DNA of 64,000 bases from assembly GCA_958450365.1 (NCBI GenBank), contig CAUEEP010000758.1, positions 2,130,565 to 2,194,564 of the forward strand, read 5' to 3'. A program made the position numbers and the translations under genes. The stretch's first letter is position 1. Each line of letters begins with the position of its first letter. Below, in pieces: positions 15,101-26,883 of this stretch. Source of the stretch: Mesorhabditis belari. Taxonomy: Eukaryota; Nematoda; Chromadorea; Rhabditida; Rhabditidae. The notes beneath the pieces were generated by a model that was not told where the DNA came from, searched no databases, and saw only the letters and a list, made by a program, of their open reading frames with translations.

Positions 15101-18100
15101 TCGTCCAGTCTTCTTTAGGCCTTTCAAATAGAAAACTCACTGAACTCAAAACCGTAAACCATTTTTGTCTGATGTCCATTGAATACAAGAAAGCCCCTCA
15201 AAAATGTAAAATCTGTTAAATTTTGGAAATTTTTACAATATCCATTGACTGAATAGCTTTAGTATTCAATTATCCAGTTAATGGAAATCCTAAAACTTTC
15301 AAAAGTCTAGCAGAAAACTCAGTTTTAAGTGTAAAAATAGATGAACAAATTGGTACTTGTGATTATTTTTGCAAATTTACATATAAAAACCTTTAGTTAA
15401 ATGCAAATTTAGATTAATAAGCAAATTGGGAAAATATTCACAAGCACCAAAAGTCTTTTTTGAAGTACTGATTGTGGAGTGTTTTCTTGTGAGTTTCAGG
15501 TGTCGACTCCGAGCCAGCTAAAGGAAAACCGATTGGAAGACAGAAAAACAGAATCAGATGATGAAAGAGAACAACAGAAACCCTCAGCATCTGGTGCACA
15601 GAAGACACCCGAATTGCCAAAGCCACCACTTGCAAGGAAATCCCCGATTTTCTCCTCATCTTCGTCGGAAATCGATAGCGACGAGGAAATGATTATAGCC
15701 GCTTTGCAAGCACCCGAATCAGCTGAGCAATCGCAGGATTCGGTGGAAGTACCCATCGAGCTCAAGCCGAAACAACCTGAGACGCAGACCCTCGAGCTTC
15801 AAGAGCAATCGGCTCAGCCTCAACAACACGTTCAACCAAAGGAACCGATTCCTCAGCCAATTCAAAGATCTCAGCTCCAATCTCAGACTCAGTCACAGGC
15901 TCCAGTTCAACCAAAGGAACCAATTCAAAGAATGGCCCAAGCTCAACCTCAGGAAACGATTCAAAAAGTATCCCCGGTCCAGCCTCAAGTCCAACCGATT
16001 CAAAAGATTGAAGAAAAAGAGCCAGAGAAGCAAGTCGACCCAGTGGACATTATCCCAATCGTTCCACTGAGAGACGACGAGGCTGAATCGGCGGTGAGCG
16101 GTATTCAGGATGACTCGGAACCATACGAAGAACGAGAACCAGTGAGAGTCGAGCCAGTCATCCCAATCATTGATCAGGTGTGCTTTCTTGTGTTTAGTCG
16201 AGTCAAGTAGTCTTTTTTTGCTTAAATGTCGTATGGCATGCCGCATGAATAGTTTCTGTATAGAAATGTATAGAAAGAAGGCACAAAAATGTTTTGATTG
16301 CAAATTTCTATTGATGAGTTCAGGAGACGGCGCAAGCGGCCGAGGCGATTGCGATATTTGACGACGATGAGGAGCCCGAGCCACAGTATCCCAGTCATGA
16401 CTTCATCGTACAGGTAGAGTGAATAGATGGGAGATTATTACAGGCCAATCAACACTTGGTAGAATGATTTAGGCTATACATTGGGGAACTGAATTGCTAC
16501 GAAACTTAAGAGTTATATTGCTCTACAAAAAAATTTCTAGGCCCCAGAGGAAGATCCGGGAGTCGATGAAGAGGCAAAGAGAGCCGCTGAGGCGATTTTG
16601 GACGACGATCGGTCGAATGACGCCGAGCCGACGCCGGTAATTCCACAACAAACGCAAATGGTCGTCACTTCGATCAAACAGGTGAAATAAAAATAATATC
16701 ACGAAAATTTTCATCATTGTTTTTTTTCTAGGAATCCCCGATGGTCTCCCCGGTTCCGATCTCAACTTCGACAATGACCTTTCCAACTGTTGTCAAGTCT
16801 GAGACTCCAACTTCAACACCAACATCGATCGATTCTTTTGCTATTCATCATCAACAAATGGAAACCGCAAGACAGCAACAGCAGCCTGTCTCACAGCCTC
16901 AAATTTTGCCTACGATTGCCACAAGCAGTGTAGCCAATGCGGTAAGTTTTAAGGCTAACAAATACTCAAACAGTTTTCGAATATCGATTTATAATATAAA
17001 ATTAATCTAATTTAAGTCATCGACCCAACCGCGACTTGTTAAAGCCGAGCTATTGGAGCCTGCGCCTGTCACTTCCACACCATCTTCCTCAAATTTCTCG
17101 AGTTTTGTCGCCAAGCCGAGCCCAACGCTCAATTCAACGGTGACCGGAAGTGGCTTCAATCCGTTTGGGGGAAAGGTTTGTAACAAAGAAATACTAGCTA
17201 TAAGAAAACTAGAAGAAACCATGATCTTAATCTTTGGAAACCTTTGACAAAATTTATAAGCTGTTGTCTAAAAGTACCTGGAACTTTTTGAAAAGATATT
17301 AGAAAAAAATTAACCTCATAACTAGGAAAGTCAAGTAAAACATTTTACCTGCTCAAAAATCCGATTTTGATTTGGTTCAATTCCCAGAAATTAACAGTAT
17401 TTTTTGACCATTTCCTATATTTAGCTGATATTTATTTGCTTTCTATTTCTCTCACTATCAAGTTTAAACCCAAAATCACAAAGTAAAAAAACAATTCTAT
17501 CTTGGGGTTTTCGTATTACATTGGTGCTGCTTTATATGATAAATCTCCATTGATCTCTCACCGATTTTCCCAGGATTTCCTTGAAATCACAGATCAATTT
17601 GTTTCAAAAAGAGGAAAGAATCTTTTTTTTTCGTTTGGGTCAAATCTATCAATTGTGGAAAGAGAGGAAAGAATTGACTGAAAAGAAAGAAAACATGTGA
17701 TCGAATAGGGGAAAAATCGAGGAGGGGAATGGGGAGAAATCGTGGATGGAGGAGATCTTTTTCTTTCTCTAAACCGTCAAAAATCTTTCATCTTTCAATT
17801 TAACGGGTTTCTTAGTTCTAAATTTGCATTTATAAATGTTATAATAGTCTAAATTTTTCTAGTAATTATCTGATAAGTTCTGATAGCCTGATAGCTGGTA
17901 ATTTCAGTATGCCAGATCGATAGCGATTTTGCAGCACTGAAGTCGAGATTGAGAGCTTAACTAAATCCTAGCCTTGTCTTGTCTTATCTTTTAATCTTTT
18001 AATCTCTTTTAATCTCTTTTAATCTCTTTTAATCTCTTTTAGGATGCTAAAAATTGCTATTGATTAATGTTATTGAGACTTTATACAGTAAGCATTATAA

Positions 18101-21100
18101 AAAATATCAAATAATTATCAATTCTTTATCGAAAAAGATCTAAACCTTTTTTGGTATACATAGGCTAGACAATAGGCTAGACTTTACCGTACAGTTAGTT
18201 ACAGTTACAGTAACTTTACAGACTCTCGATACAACGATTTTGAAATTCTAAGAAACACCCTTGATTTCTGCGTAGCCCAGCTAGCTGACCGTTCAAGACG
18301 GTTATGCAAGAAATTTGGGGCACGTTTAGAATCATCAAATCGAACTCTTTGGCACCGAGCGAATCGTTAAGTCGAGAGTCGACTGTATTATGATTACAGA
18401 TTGTAGATTACGACTTTCCAAATCCCAAATTTCAGGAACCACCCGCTTTTGGCCCAACAACCTCAGCGATCGCTTCATCAGTTCTATCATCGGTGGCGAG
18501 CACTTCGACTCCTCAAATTTCTCAATCTCAACCCCCACCACCAACATCGGTCATCCAATCACAGCCCCAACAACGGCCACCGGTCACTCAAGCTCCGGTC
18601 AGCATCTTGCCGACTACCGCAACACCGACCGTGTCGAGACCGGTGAACCCAGTGCACCAGACTCAACCCATTCAACAAGCGCAGCAACCACAAGTGCAAC
18701 CACAACAACAACAACAACAACAGCAACAGCAAGTACAAGTACAGCAGCCGCTCATTCAACAACAGCAGCCTGTTGTGGCTACAACTGCCCAGGTAAGCTA
18801 GTGAGATCAGATCGAATTAGTGTCAAAACTTTAAAACCCCAATTAAACTTATTTTTTTCAGATGGCCGGTCTCACTCAAGGCATTCCAGTCACTCAACAA
18901 GCCGCCTATCAGCAGTTGCAACACTACCAGCAATTGCAACAACAGCAACAGCAACATCAACAGCAACAGCAACAGCAGCAGCAACAAAGGGTTTTTTTAT
19001 AATAGAATCATTTGTAGTACTGTAGTTTCGCCTGAAAATTTAGAAAACCTTTTTTTCTAGGCTGAATCCGTTCACAAAGCGGCTCCCTCACCAGCTCCAT
19101 CGCCCGTTGTCACCCAGGCTCAGGTTGCACAAGCCGCCCAAGCTGTCGCCCAAGCCCAAGCCCAGGCTCAAGTAAGTAGTTAGATAAGATAACAATTTTA
19201 TGTTCAACCTTTAACTCTGTTATCAATCTTGTTTCAGGCTCAAGCTCAACAAGCGGCTCAACAACAGCAATACGCGCTTCAATATCAAATCTTAAGCACG
19301 CTCATCGCTCAAAACCCCCAGCAATTCAGCCCGCAACAGCTTTTGCATTGTAAGCTGAATAGTTTTGATAAGAATCACTTGCGCAAATCTATTTTTTATC
19401 GATGTCAAACTTTTCAGTGCAACAACAACAGCAACAACTCGCGCTGGCCATGCAGCAACGCGTGCACACCGAGAGTCCTGGTAAGAGTTTTGCAAAATTT
19501 ATAGCAAGCAGAATTTTTCAGCTAACTTCCTCCAACCGAGCAGCACTCCATCATTGGCTCAACAACAACAACAAGCGGCTCAACTTCAGCAGCAGCAACA
19601 ACAGCAGCAACAGCAGCAACAACAAGAGCAGCAACGAGCTGCTCAGGCAGCACAAGCTGCCCAGGCCGCTGCTCAGCTGAAGAAACAACAGGTATCAATG
19701 AAATTCTTGAATATAGAATAAAAACTAGCTAAGTACTAAGCAAGCACTAAGCCTCTTCCGTAGTAATTTTGTGCCAAAAAGTTTTCCATGTCAAAAGATT
19801 GCACAATACCCTGTATTGGGCTGGGTTTATTTTGATCGCTTGGGAAATTTGAAAAAAAAAACTCATCGCTTGGGAAATTTGATCTATCAAAATAGAAGAT
19901 TGATTGAATTTTTCTATAAATGTTAATGATATTCTGTTTGCATTAAATAATATTCTTAACCACTGTAATTTCTAGGAAGCCGAGGCTTTGGCTCGCAAGA
20001 AAACGATGGAAGAGGCGACAAAACGCCAGCAACAACTCGCACAGCAACAACAGCAACTGAAAGAAGCGAACGAGAAATTCCAACAATTGTATCTGCAAGA
20101 ACAACTCTGTCAACAGGTAATGAAAATATCTTAAAAGCTAATGGAAAACGCAAATTTTCAGCAACTCAACCAGCTGGCCCTGGGAATGCAGACGGCGTTC
20201 GCGCAAAACAATCACCCACTCGGCATTCAATACCAGAACGAGCTGCAAAAGATAAAACAACAACAGCTCCAGATCCAGTATCACATGCAGATCTACACGC
20301 AATACATTCAGGTACGCGGGAGGGAAACTACTCCAATAGAAATGTACCCTTTCTTGCTCACTAATTGCTCATTTTCTCACATTATTTGCAAGAAAATGTT
20401 GAATTCAGTTCGCCAGAAAGGGTACGTTTTTAAGCACAAAATACAATCTAAGAATAAAGTCAAGCTATGTTTTAAAGAATAAAAGTCATAAAAGAATAGG
20501 ATAAGACTGTACTGTAAGCACTTGTACTTTAATGGGGAAAAGACTTTTGCAATCTTTATATACAAATCATTGTAGCTGCAAATAGCATAGTCGATACAAT
20601 TTTCGTAATTTCCAGCAAGCTCAAGCTCAAGCCGTAGCCCATGTCTCTCCTACGTCAACCCTCTCGGCCAGTTCCACTCCAGCTCCTCAAGTGACCTCAA
20701 AACTCGAAACACAACAGGTCCCACTGCAAGCAACCCCGCAAATGCAACAACAAGTAAGCTTTGATAAAACGATTTTAATTTTAAAATAGCTAAACATACT
20801 TATTGCTTTCAGCTTGCCGCCGCCGCTGATTCCCTCCACCACCCGTTGCATCAACCGATGCGAGCTGCCAGTGTCGCCGCGTTTCAAGTGAGTTTTGGGC
20901 AATAGTTGCTGGGAAATTTGGCAATAATATTCAAGACAATAAGGTCAACATTAGTATTTAAAACAAAAATAGACATTCCAGGTTGCCTCAACATCCGAGT
21001 CGACGATTCCAACCCCGATGTCTCTCGAGAGTCGCCAGCCACTTCAAGAAGCGAACAGCAATATTGGCCAAAATCCGACCAAGGTAAAATTCTAGCTATA

Positions 21101-24100
21101 GCCTAAGGCCAAATTTCTAAGTCAAGTCTCAATTTACAAGTTTTCCAAAAGAGTTTCACGTGGTTGATCGAAAGCAGTTGATTTTCTATCTGCAAGACTT
21201 GCAAAAGGTTAACTTGATTAGTTTTTTCTAATTTGACAATTACTAAAGTCAAATAAACTGCCTTGCCTAGCTATATAAAAAATTCGCATTCAAATCCGAC
21301 CCCATTTTCCCAGCATAGTTTCCTTTCAGAACCATCACTCTCTCTCACACACAAGCGTTCGCTTTTTTTTCCTTCTTTTGCCGGCTTTTTATGTAAAAGA
21401 GGCACTGGCCGGTACGGGGAAAGAATAGGAAAAGAGAGATTAGAAAAAAGAGATTTCTAAGGGAAAAAGAATTAGAAAAGGGGGAATAGATCAAGAGATA
21501 TGGTGAGAAAAGAGTAGAGAGGGAGGGAAAGGTTGTCCAAGATTTTACCCAACTGAAAAAAAAACGGGAACCCTCATCGTCTGGGTGTTCTCAAAAAAAG
21601 TTGTGTCTATGTGTGGCTGAGCTGGGCAGGGCAGGGGTGTCTCTTGAAACTCATGGGGGGCAGAGGCCTCTCCTCTCCTTTGGACAAGCGTTCCGCCGTT
21701 CTCGCAGCCATATCGAACGCCTTCTCTACTCGTCTTGGTCTCTCAAAAGCCCTGCAGTGTTGCTAGAGTTGAATTTTCTCTTTGAGCTTTAAAAGAGTTC
21801 TCCGAGGGAACGGTTGACTGTGTTGGGTTTGAGATAAAAGTGAATGCAAGAGACGCAGATTGGAAATTTTGAAAAATGAACACTGTCTAAATTTCTCTAG
21901 GTTTCTCTGCTCACTACTTTTTTCGAAAATTCGATATTCTTTTACTCTTTTTGATTTCTTTTTCTCTATTTTCTCTAGAAAACGAAATCTTTCTTTTTTC
22001 ATTTTCTCTCATTTCTCAACTCTCTCATTGTTGATGGAGGGTTTTGGAGGGGAAAAAGGGGGAGGAGTGTCTCCTTTTTGTGTGAAAGAAGAACGCACGG
22101 ATCCCCTAGACGAGCCTAGACACACACGCCCCCAACTCCAGCAAAAACTTGCTCATTTCCAAATTTCTATTCAATAGAATCTAAAAAATATTCTTTTATG
22201 CAAATTTGAATATGAATAATCTGCCGATCACGACTCTGGTCGATGCGCTGAGCGCCTTTCAGAAGAAAAACCCGATAGAGCCATTTCCCGCGATCCCTCT
22301 CAACTTTCAACAACTCCACCAGCAACAATCATTTCCCAACAATTCCATTGAGTCAACGATTTCTGTGACAAGCCTAACCGCTTCTTTACTCACAAACATG
22401 TTGAACTTGGCCCAGCAAAATGGTTCCCTTCATCAGTTGGCTTCAAATTCAGCCCTTGTCGCGAGTTTCTCGAAACTCATGCAATCTGTGAGCTCTTTTT
22501 TCTTGGCCGCCACGCAAAGCACTGAAGCGAAGCAAGCGGCTTTGTTACATCAGATATTGGAGACTCCGTCAAATTTCTCGAATCTTTTACTTCTTCAACA
22601 ACTTGTTCATCAAAATCAGCAAAAAACTGAGCCAGTGAAGTCTGAGGTTAGACGAAGAAAAAGGAGCTTTCAAGGAGAGGCAAGATCGGAGAAATCCGAG
22701 AGTTCTACCCCTAAACGAAACAGTCCAAACGAGGAGCACTTTGAGTACACACGGGAGCACATGGAAAAGAGTCTGGATCGAATATTGCGAGAGGAATTGC
22801 TAGATATTTATGAGGATGAAGAGAACGGTGAAGTAGAGCAGTTGAAGGAGATCAGTCGGTTACACGTGGATGATAAATTGGAAAAAAATGACGGATCAGC
22901 TTTTCGGAAAGTTTCCTCAAAAAGTCCAGCGTTCAGCTTAAATGGAATTTCTTCGAATTCTATTGAATCAATCGATCAATCTTTAACGATTCCCGGGAAA
23001 ATTTTGTCTCAGCTAGAGGAATTGGCTATTGGACATGGGATGAAAGCGCAAAGACCCGATAATTTGGAGGTAGGATTGCATATGGAAAGAGGGTACTGTA
23101 AAATGTTCACTTTATATAATCAAAAACCCAAAGTTGATACTTTTCTATATGTCTTACTGTAATCCGCCGCGTTCCCGTTCCCGTTTTGCAAATTTGCACT
23201 TCAAGCTAGCGTTTGTGACACTTGCTGAATAGCTTTTTACCTAGTTTAGCCATTTTTAAGCTATCGAGTTTCCAAATAGCTCTTTTATAAAAAGATTTCC
23301 CATTTGTCTCACTTTTTTTTCTTCCTCTCAACTCAAAAAGTGATGTTGTGTAGAAGAATTTTCCGGTAAAAGAAAGCAAAAAGGTGAAAAAGGGGTTTGT
23401 TTCCTTTGGCAGGATTTTGCTCTTTTCTTTTTCTTCTTTTTATTATTTCGTGATCATGTGAATGATATTTACTACTTTGCTCCTTTTCTCTTTCTTTTTT
23501 TTCCCTTTCTTGGCCCCAATTTGCCCTCAAAATGCCCTAAACCTTGACTTGTTTTCGTTTTTGCACTCCCCCGCTTTTGCACTCGTGCCCGGATACGGTG
23601 GATTGTACTTATAGGATAGGCTTGGCTATGTAAATACTTGAAAACTATAGGATAAAAATCTTGTAAAAGTAGCGAGCAAGGATAAAGTACTGTAGCAATG
23701 TAAGCAACTAGACTAGAGGTCAGACAGGTAGGCTAAAGTACTAGAAAACTTGATGAAAAATGTGACTTGATGCTTCGTTGAACTATGGAAATTAGAATAT
23801 TTTATTAGTTCAGTACTGAGCTTGGATTTTAGTAAGATTAAGTGCTTAAACATCTGCAAGCAGCTAATGTGCAAGCAGCTAAACAGGTTAAAGATCTTGT
23901 TAGACTCATAAAAGAATTTTTTCTACATGTTACGCAGATATTGTAAAGTCAAATGTTAAAGCACTGACAGGCCAACCCAGCCAAACGCACTTTTATGAAT
24001 TAATCCTATTCATTTTAAAAGTCACATATTCATTTCATTTTCTAAATCCATCAAAGTGTCGGATAACAAAATAAAAACACCGGATTTCTGTGGGATTTCA

Positions 24101-26883
24101 CATGTGATTGGGCTTTTGTGGATATTTGAGAGAAAATGAAAACAATTTTAATATCATGTTTTGCTTAAATGTCAGATTTCCTGAAAAGGCTACAGGGATT
24201 TTGTTCAGTAAGCTGGGGCAAGTTCGAAAATATTTGTTCCGCTTTCACTGATCGCTTTCACGATTTGTTGATTTGCACGAAAATGGGAAAAATTGGGTGG
24301 AAATGGCGGAAACTTTTGTTCACACAAGAGTCAAGTCAATATTTATCCCGGAAAGTAGGTATTTTTAGGTGAAAAAGAAAGATCTTTGGAAGTGATTGAG
24401 TGTAGAGAATGGGAATGATAAAAACAAGGGGTTTCGGGTGCAGAAAACTCGGCTTCAACATATTTTCGATCTGCGAGTCGATTTCGTTTATTTTTCAGGT
24501 AAAAGACTATGTGAATTATAGCTTAATGTAGATCTTGTAGATTGTAGATGTAGATCTTCTACAGTATACCGTGCTTACAGTAAACCTACCTCTCCCTAAA
24601 GTATAAAGTAAGCATGATACAGGTGAATTGGGGTTTGACTCTGCTTGAGAAACTCCTTTAATACAGTTAAGCAGGCCTTTTTGGGAGTACAGTCGTGTAG
24701 TCGTTAATTGTTTTTTTTTTGATAATTAGGTGAAGATTCGAAGATAAACTAAACTGTTAGCTGCCCTCTGTTTATCAAACGTAACTCGTACAAAGCATTC
24801 GGAAAGTGGTGAACGCTCAACACTCAACGTTTTCATTTTGGCTAAAAAAACTCTTGTTATGCTTTGAATAAAATATATCTATATTAAATATTTATCGAAT
24901 TTTTAAGTACTAACCATAAACTTTCCAATTGCAAACCCCCTAAAATGGACAGAACAGAAAACATGTTTACCATTTTCCCCAGCGCTGGGAGTGATCGCTT
25001 AGACGCGTCGTGAAAAAAAGTGCTCTTTTTTTGGAAATACTTGCAAATGAGATGCTGAATTTTGAAAAAAAAAAGAAAGAAATATCTAATCTGTAAACTT
25101 TCAGAAAATGCCCGTCATCTGGCAGGGAACGTTGGCGATGAAAGCGCACGAGGCACAAGTTCAAATGCATCTGTTGGCCGGATCACCCGAATATGTGGCC
25201 AGGTATGAATGGTTGAGATAAGAAAAGATACAGAATTGCTAAAGAATTGAATATCTAACAAATATCCAAAAAACCTAAGTCAAGTTCCAAAGAGATTAAT
25301 ATTGCAAGTCTTGTACTTGTACTCAAAAAAAAGCTACGGATACTCTACGGATATCCGTAGCTAACGGATGCTCTACGGATATCCGTAGCTATCTACTATT
25401 TAATATCTACTATTTAAAATCTAAATCTAAAGTAGAAACTTATTTTAAAATATATCTAAATAATCTATAAGCCTTATCTCCATCGATTTCTTATACTTTT
25501 TCTAAACTCGAAATTTCCAGAAGCATTGGCAACACGCAATTGGTGAGCGGACTGTGTCTACGGATAAATCAACGAATGCGTTGCGTGCCCGAGCAAATAC
25601 AAAGTGAGTTTAGAAATATGGATACGACCCACCCAATGGGCTGTACTAATGACGATTATTTTTTGGTGTCAATAAGTTTTTAAGGGACTTTGTTGTTTAT
25701 TTCGCAGAAAGTTCTCGGTAACTTTGCCCTAGTTTTCAAGAGGGGATTTAGGCCTAATCGAATCACTTGAATAGTTCGGTTTATCTTTGAATTTTGCACG
25801 AAATTATCAGTAAAAGAGTTAACGATCACGCGACTTTACGCCCAAATTGTGTCAAATCGCTCAAATGTGACTCAACTTTTGCAGGTGTTGTGAGCAAGCT
25901 GGAGGACGCGACGAACACGGCAATGTTGGTGTGTTTGCCAGTCGGCGAAACGAGGGAAGAGCTGCAGCTGTCGCAATCGATATTCGAGACGGCTTTCATC
26001 GAGTATTTCACGCAAAAAGCCGCTGCTGGCATTGCGAATGTGCCGCATACGGTTGGTGTTTTGGAAATGAATCAAAACTTGCTCCTTGTACCTAGTTATC
26101 AACTCTCGAAGATCCAAAAAATTTAGCTTTTATTTTCCAATACTTATGCCCAGAATCTTTAATTTTAAGTAAATTTTAAGTAAATCTAACGAAGTCAGGA
26201 GCATAAAGTTAATCAAAAAAAGAAGCTATAATTCAAATATCGTAACCCATTTGTAGGAGCACACATCCGCTTGTGTTGCGCACGTTTTCCCGCCGGGCGA
26301 TTTCGCGAATCATTACCTCAAGCACTACTCGAAAGATTTCTACAATACGATGCTCAAGAAAAAGGTTTGTACAATAGATACGCATTAATCTAATAGAAAA
26401 ATTAAAGCCAAATCAGGTAATCCAATCAATCCACCTTGCCACTACCGTACTAGACTCAAAATACTACAAATCTGTATCTATCATTGGCTCAGCTCTAGTG
26501 CCTTGCTCTAGTATCTGTCAAGTAATGGCAAATAGAAATCACAGATAAGCTGAATATTGTGGTAGTTTTTCTACCGTAATCCGGCTTGTCTTCTACCATA
26601 ATTCGTTTTCTATTGTTCACTAACATTGAACGATAAATAAGACCAATGTTTAGTACTCAACTAGAGCTATGAAATGTTAAGTAACTAGAGCTCAACTAGA
26701 GCTATGAAATCAAGTTCAAACCTGATGTCATACTTGTAAGCTTTAGCCCAAAAAGACTCAAGAAATAGACTTAACAATCAGTAACTACTCTGTGTCCCAC
26801 GTACAACAACTCATTTCCAGATCCGCTACCTCGTCGTGATCATCACCCCGGAGGATGGACAGAACGCCGTGCCCGTTCAATGA
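126..26883 (+). CDS. din-1: SPEN/SHARP-family transcriptional corepressor, DIN-1-like, long isoform (5' partial, many exons)
   Basis: Multi-exon gene running to a TGA at 26881-26883. Seen: an RRM with RNP2-like TLYVGGL and RNP1-like SPFAFIQF (exons 774-865 and 964-1096), a second RRM with KLWVGGIP (1341-1481, 1547-1632, probably continuing at 3886-3979), Arg/Ser-rich exons (5322-5519, 5757-5950), Pro/Ser-rich exons (6999-10540), Lys/Glu-rich exons (11100-13680), Gln-rich exons (18433-20890) and a C-terminal SPOC domain (25105-26883). Most joins I checked keep frame. RRMs plus SPOC define the SPEN/Split-ends family; in C. elegans, DIN-1 is the corepressor partner of the nuclear receptor DAF-12. 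The nuclear corepressor role here is inferred from the family. The first visible exon (about 126-239) and an exon at 489-655 precede the first RRM; the true start is probably upstream of the window. Individual exon edges in the low-complexity middle are less certain than the ends. Confidence 0.87.
774..1632 (+). other. din-1: RNA-recognition motif region of the DIN-1-like protein
   Basis: Two RRMs lie in four exons. The first starts GIQASRTLYVGGLESK and continues across a 98-bp intron into SPSPFAFIQFSD. The second begins NKLWVGGIPPNASEEY, and its second half (TREALVVFQGPEIAQAAL) is in the exon 1547-1632. The donor GTACGT at 1633 keeps frame into 3886. Tandem N-terminal RRMs are the hallmark of SPEN-type proteins and are expected to bind RNA. 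Confidence 0.85.
1156..1266. repeat. Short direct repeat in an early din-1 intron
   Basis: Two adjacent copies of a unit of about 45 bp containing CCTGACAGGGTGCTTAAGAA and CCAGGCC, differing by a few bases and a small insertion. Confidence 0.7.
5322..5950 (+). other. din-1: Arg/Ser-rich region of the DIN-1-like protein
   Basis: Two exons (5322-5519 and 5757-5950) encode runs such as RRERSRSRDRQSRRER and RRSRSRGG, followed by a poly-Ser stretch and charged sequence. Such RS-like tracts are typical just after the RRMs of SPEN-type proteins. A possible extra exon at about 5009-5060 keeps frame but looks weak and is left out of the model. Confidence 0.7.
5965..6360. repeat. Imperfect palindromic element in a din-1 intron
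   Basis: Two arms of roughly 150-190 nt run in opposite orientation: CTATAGCTCAAAAAATAGAG near 6042 is answered by its inverse near 6255, and AACGCTTCTAATTTGCTTTA near 6001 by its inverse near 6298. The centre contains CTCGCGCGTAG. Looks like a non-autonomous foldback or MITE-type element. Confidence 0.75.
7187..7390. mobile_element. MITE, family C copy 1 (terminal TACCGT...AATAGTAGTGCACC)
   Basis: Starts TACCGTTTTTCCCTAATAG and ends CTATTAGGGAAAATATAGTA, an inverted terminal repeat. The interior (CATCGTCAGCTACATTTTCC, CTGATAAGCGG, TCGAGTAATTTAGGCG) recurs at 41353, 62353 and 62651. It sits about 16 bp inside the intron after the Pro-rich exon ending at 7170. Confidence 0.8.
8258..8671. repeat. 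Imperfect palindromic element in a din-1 intron
   Basis: The left end TAGTAGAGGCCCTCTATAGG and the right end CCTATAGGAGGCTCTTCTA are inverted copies. Inner segments also pair (GTATCTAATTAAAGTAGA with TCTACTTTAATTTAATACC; CATATTTTTAACTTTAAGC with its inverse). Total about 414 bp. Confidence 0.75.
9733..9826 (-). pseudogene. tRNA-like sequence in a din-1 intron
   Basis: On the minus strand an A-box-like block (TGGCTCGAGTGGTTATCG) is followed about 40 nt later by a B-box-like GGGTTCGACCCC. The acceptor stem does not close cleanly, so a tRNA relic or tRNA-derived SINE is more likely than a working tRNA. Confidence 0.35.
17985..18042. repeat. 11-bp tandem repeat (TCTTTTAATCT) in a din-1 intron
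   Basis: Four to five near-identical copies of the unit. No other function seen. Confidence 0.8.
18433..20890 (+). other. din-1: Glutamine-rich region of the DIN-1-like protein
   Basis: Successive exons encode dense CAA/CAG runs mixed with Ala, Pro and Val, for example at 18700-18780, 18930-18990, 19230-19340, 19560-19690 and 19977-20115. Interruption of CAG by CAA suggests coding constraint rather than a simple triplet expansion. Length may vary between individuals. Confidence 0.75.
21107..22211 (+). promoter_or_regulatory. din-1: Candidate internal promoter and 5' leader region of the short din-1 isoform
   Basis: This 1.1-kb stretch lies between the last exon unique to the long form and the alternative first exon. 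It holds CT-rich tracts, a CTCTCTCTCACACAC run near 21340, and a CAATAG acceptor near 22178. I see no coding exon joining the flanks. The promoter role is inferred from position only. Confidence 0.4.
22212..26883 (+). CDS. din-1: Short isoform of the DIN-1-like corepressor, from an internal alternative first exon
   Basis: An 858-bp open exon (22212-23069) begins MNNLPITTLVDALSAF and ends at a GTAGG donor in phase 0. It joins the SPOC exons 25105-25202, 25521-25603, 25885-26051, 26257-26364 and 26821-26883, giving about 458 residues. The long-form exon ending at 21081 (NSNIGQNPTK) is also phase 0, so the two starts can share the same 3' exons. No good acceptor lies directly at the ATG, but a CAATAG acceptor about 35 bp upstream would suit trans-splicing. 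The unique part is Gln/Asn/Ser-rich with a basic patch (RRRKRS) and an acidic helix. C. elegans din-1 is known to make long and short forms, the short one being the DAF-12 partner. Equivalence of this short form is inferred from layout, not tested. Confidence 0.78.
25105..26883 (+). other. din-1: SPOC domain exons
   Basis: The exons read KMPVIWQGTLAMKAHEAQ, LRINQRMRCVP, LVCLPVGETREELQ, FTQKAAAGIANVP, VAHVFPPGDFANHYL and IRYLVVIITPEDGQ. The order and key blocks (P-V/I-WQG-L-K, L-I-QRM, LP-G, F--Y---K-AAGI-NV, FPP--F) match the SPOC fold of SPEN/SHARP, which binds corepressors and phosphorylated partners. The protein ends NAVPVQ. Confidence 0.9.

Noticed and set aside
15893..16384. 163-codon minus-strand frame opposite a din-1 exon
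   Set aside because: Trp/Leu-rich shadow of the Gln/Pro-rich coding strand, which has clear splice sites and in-frame joins.
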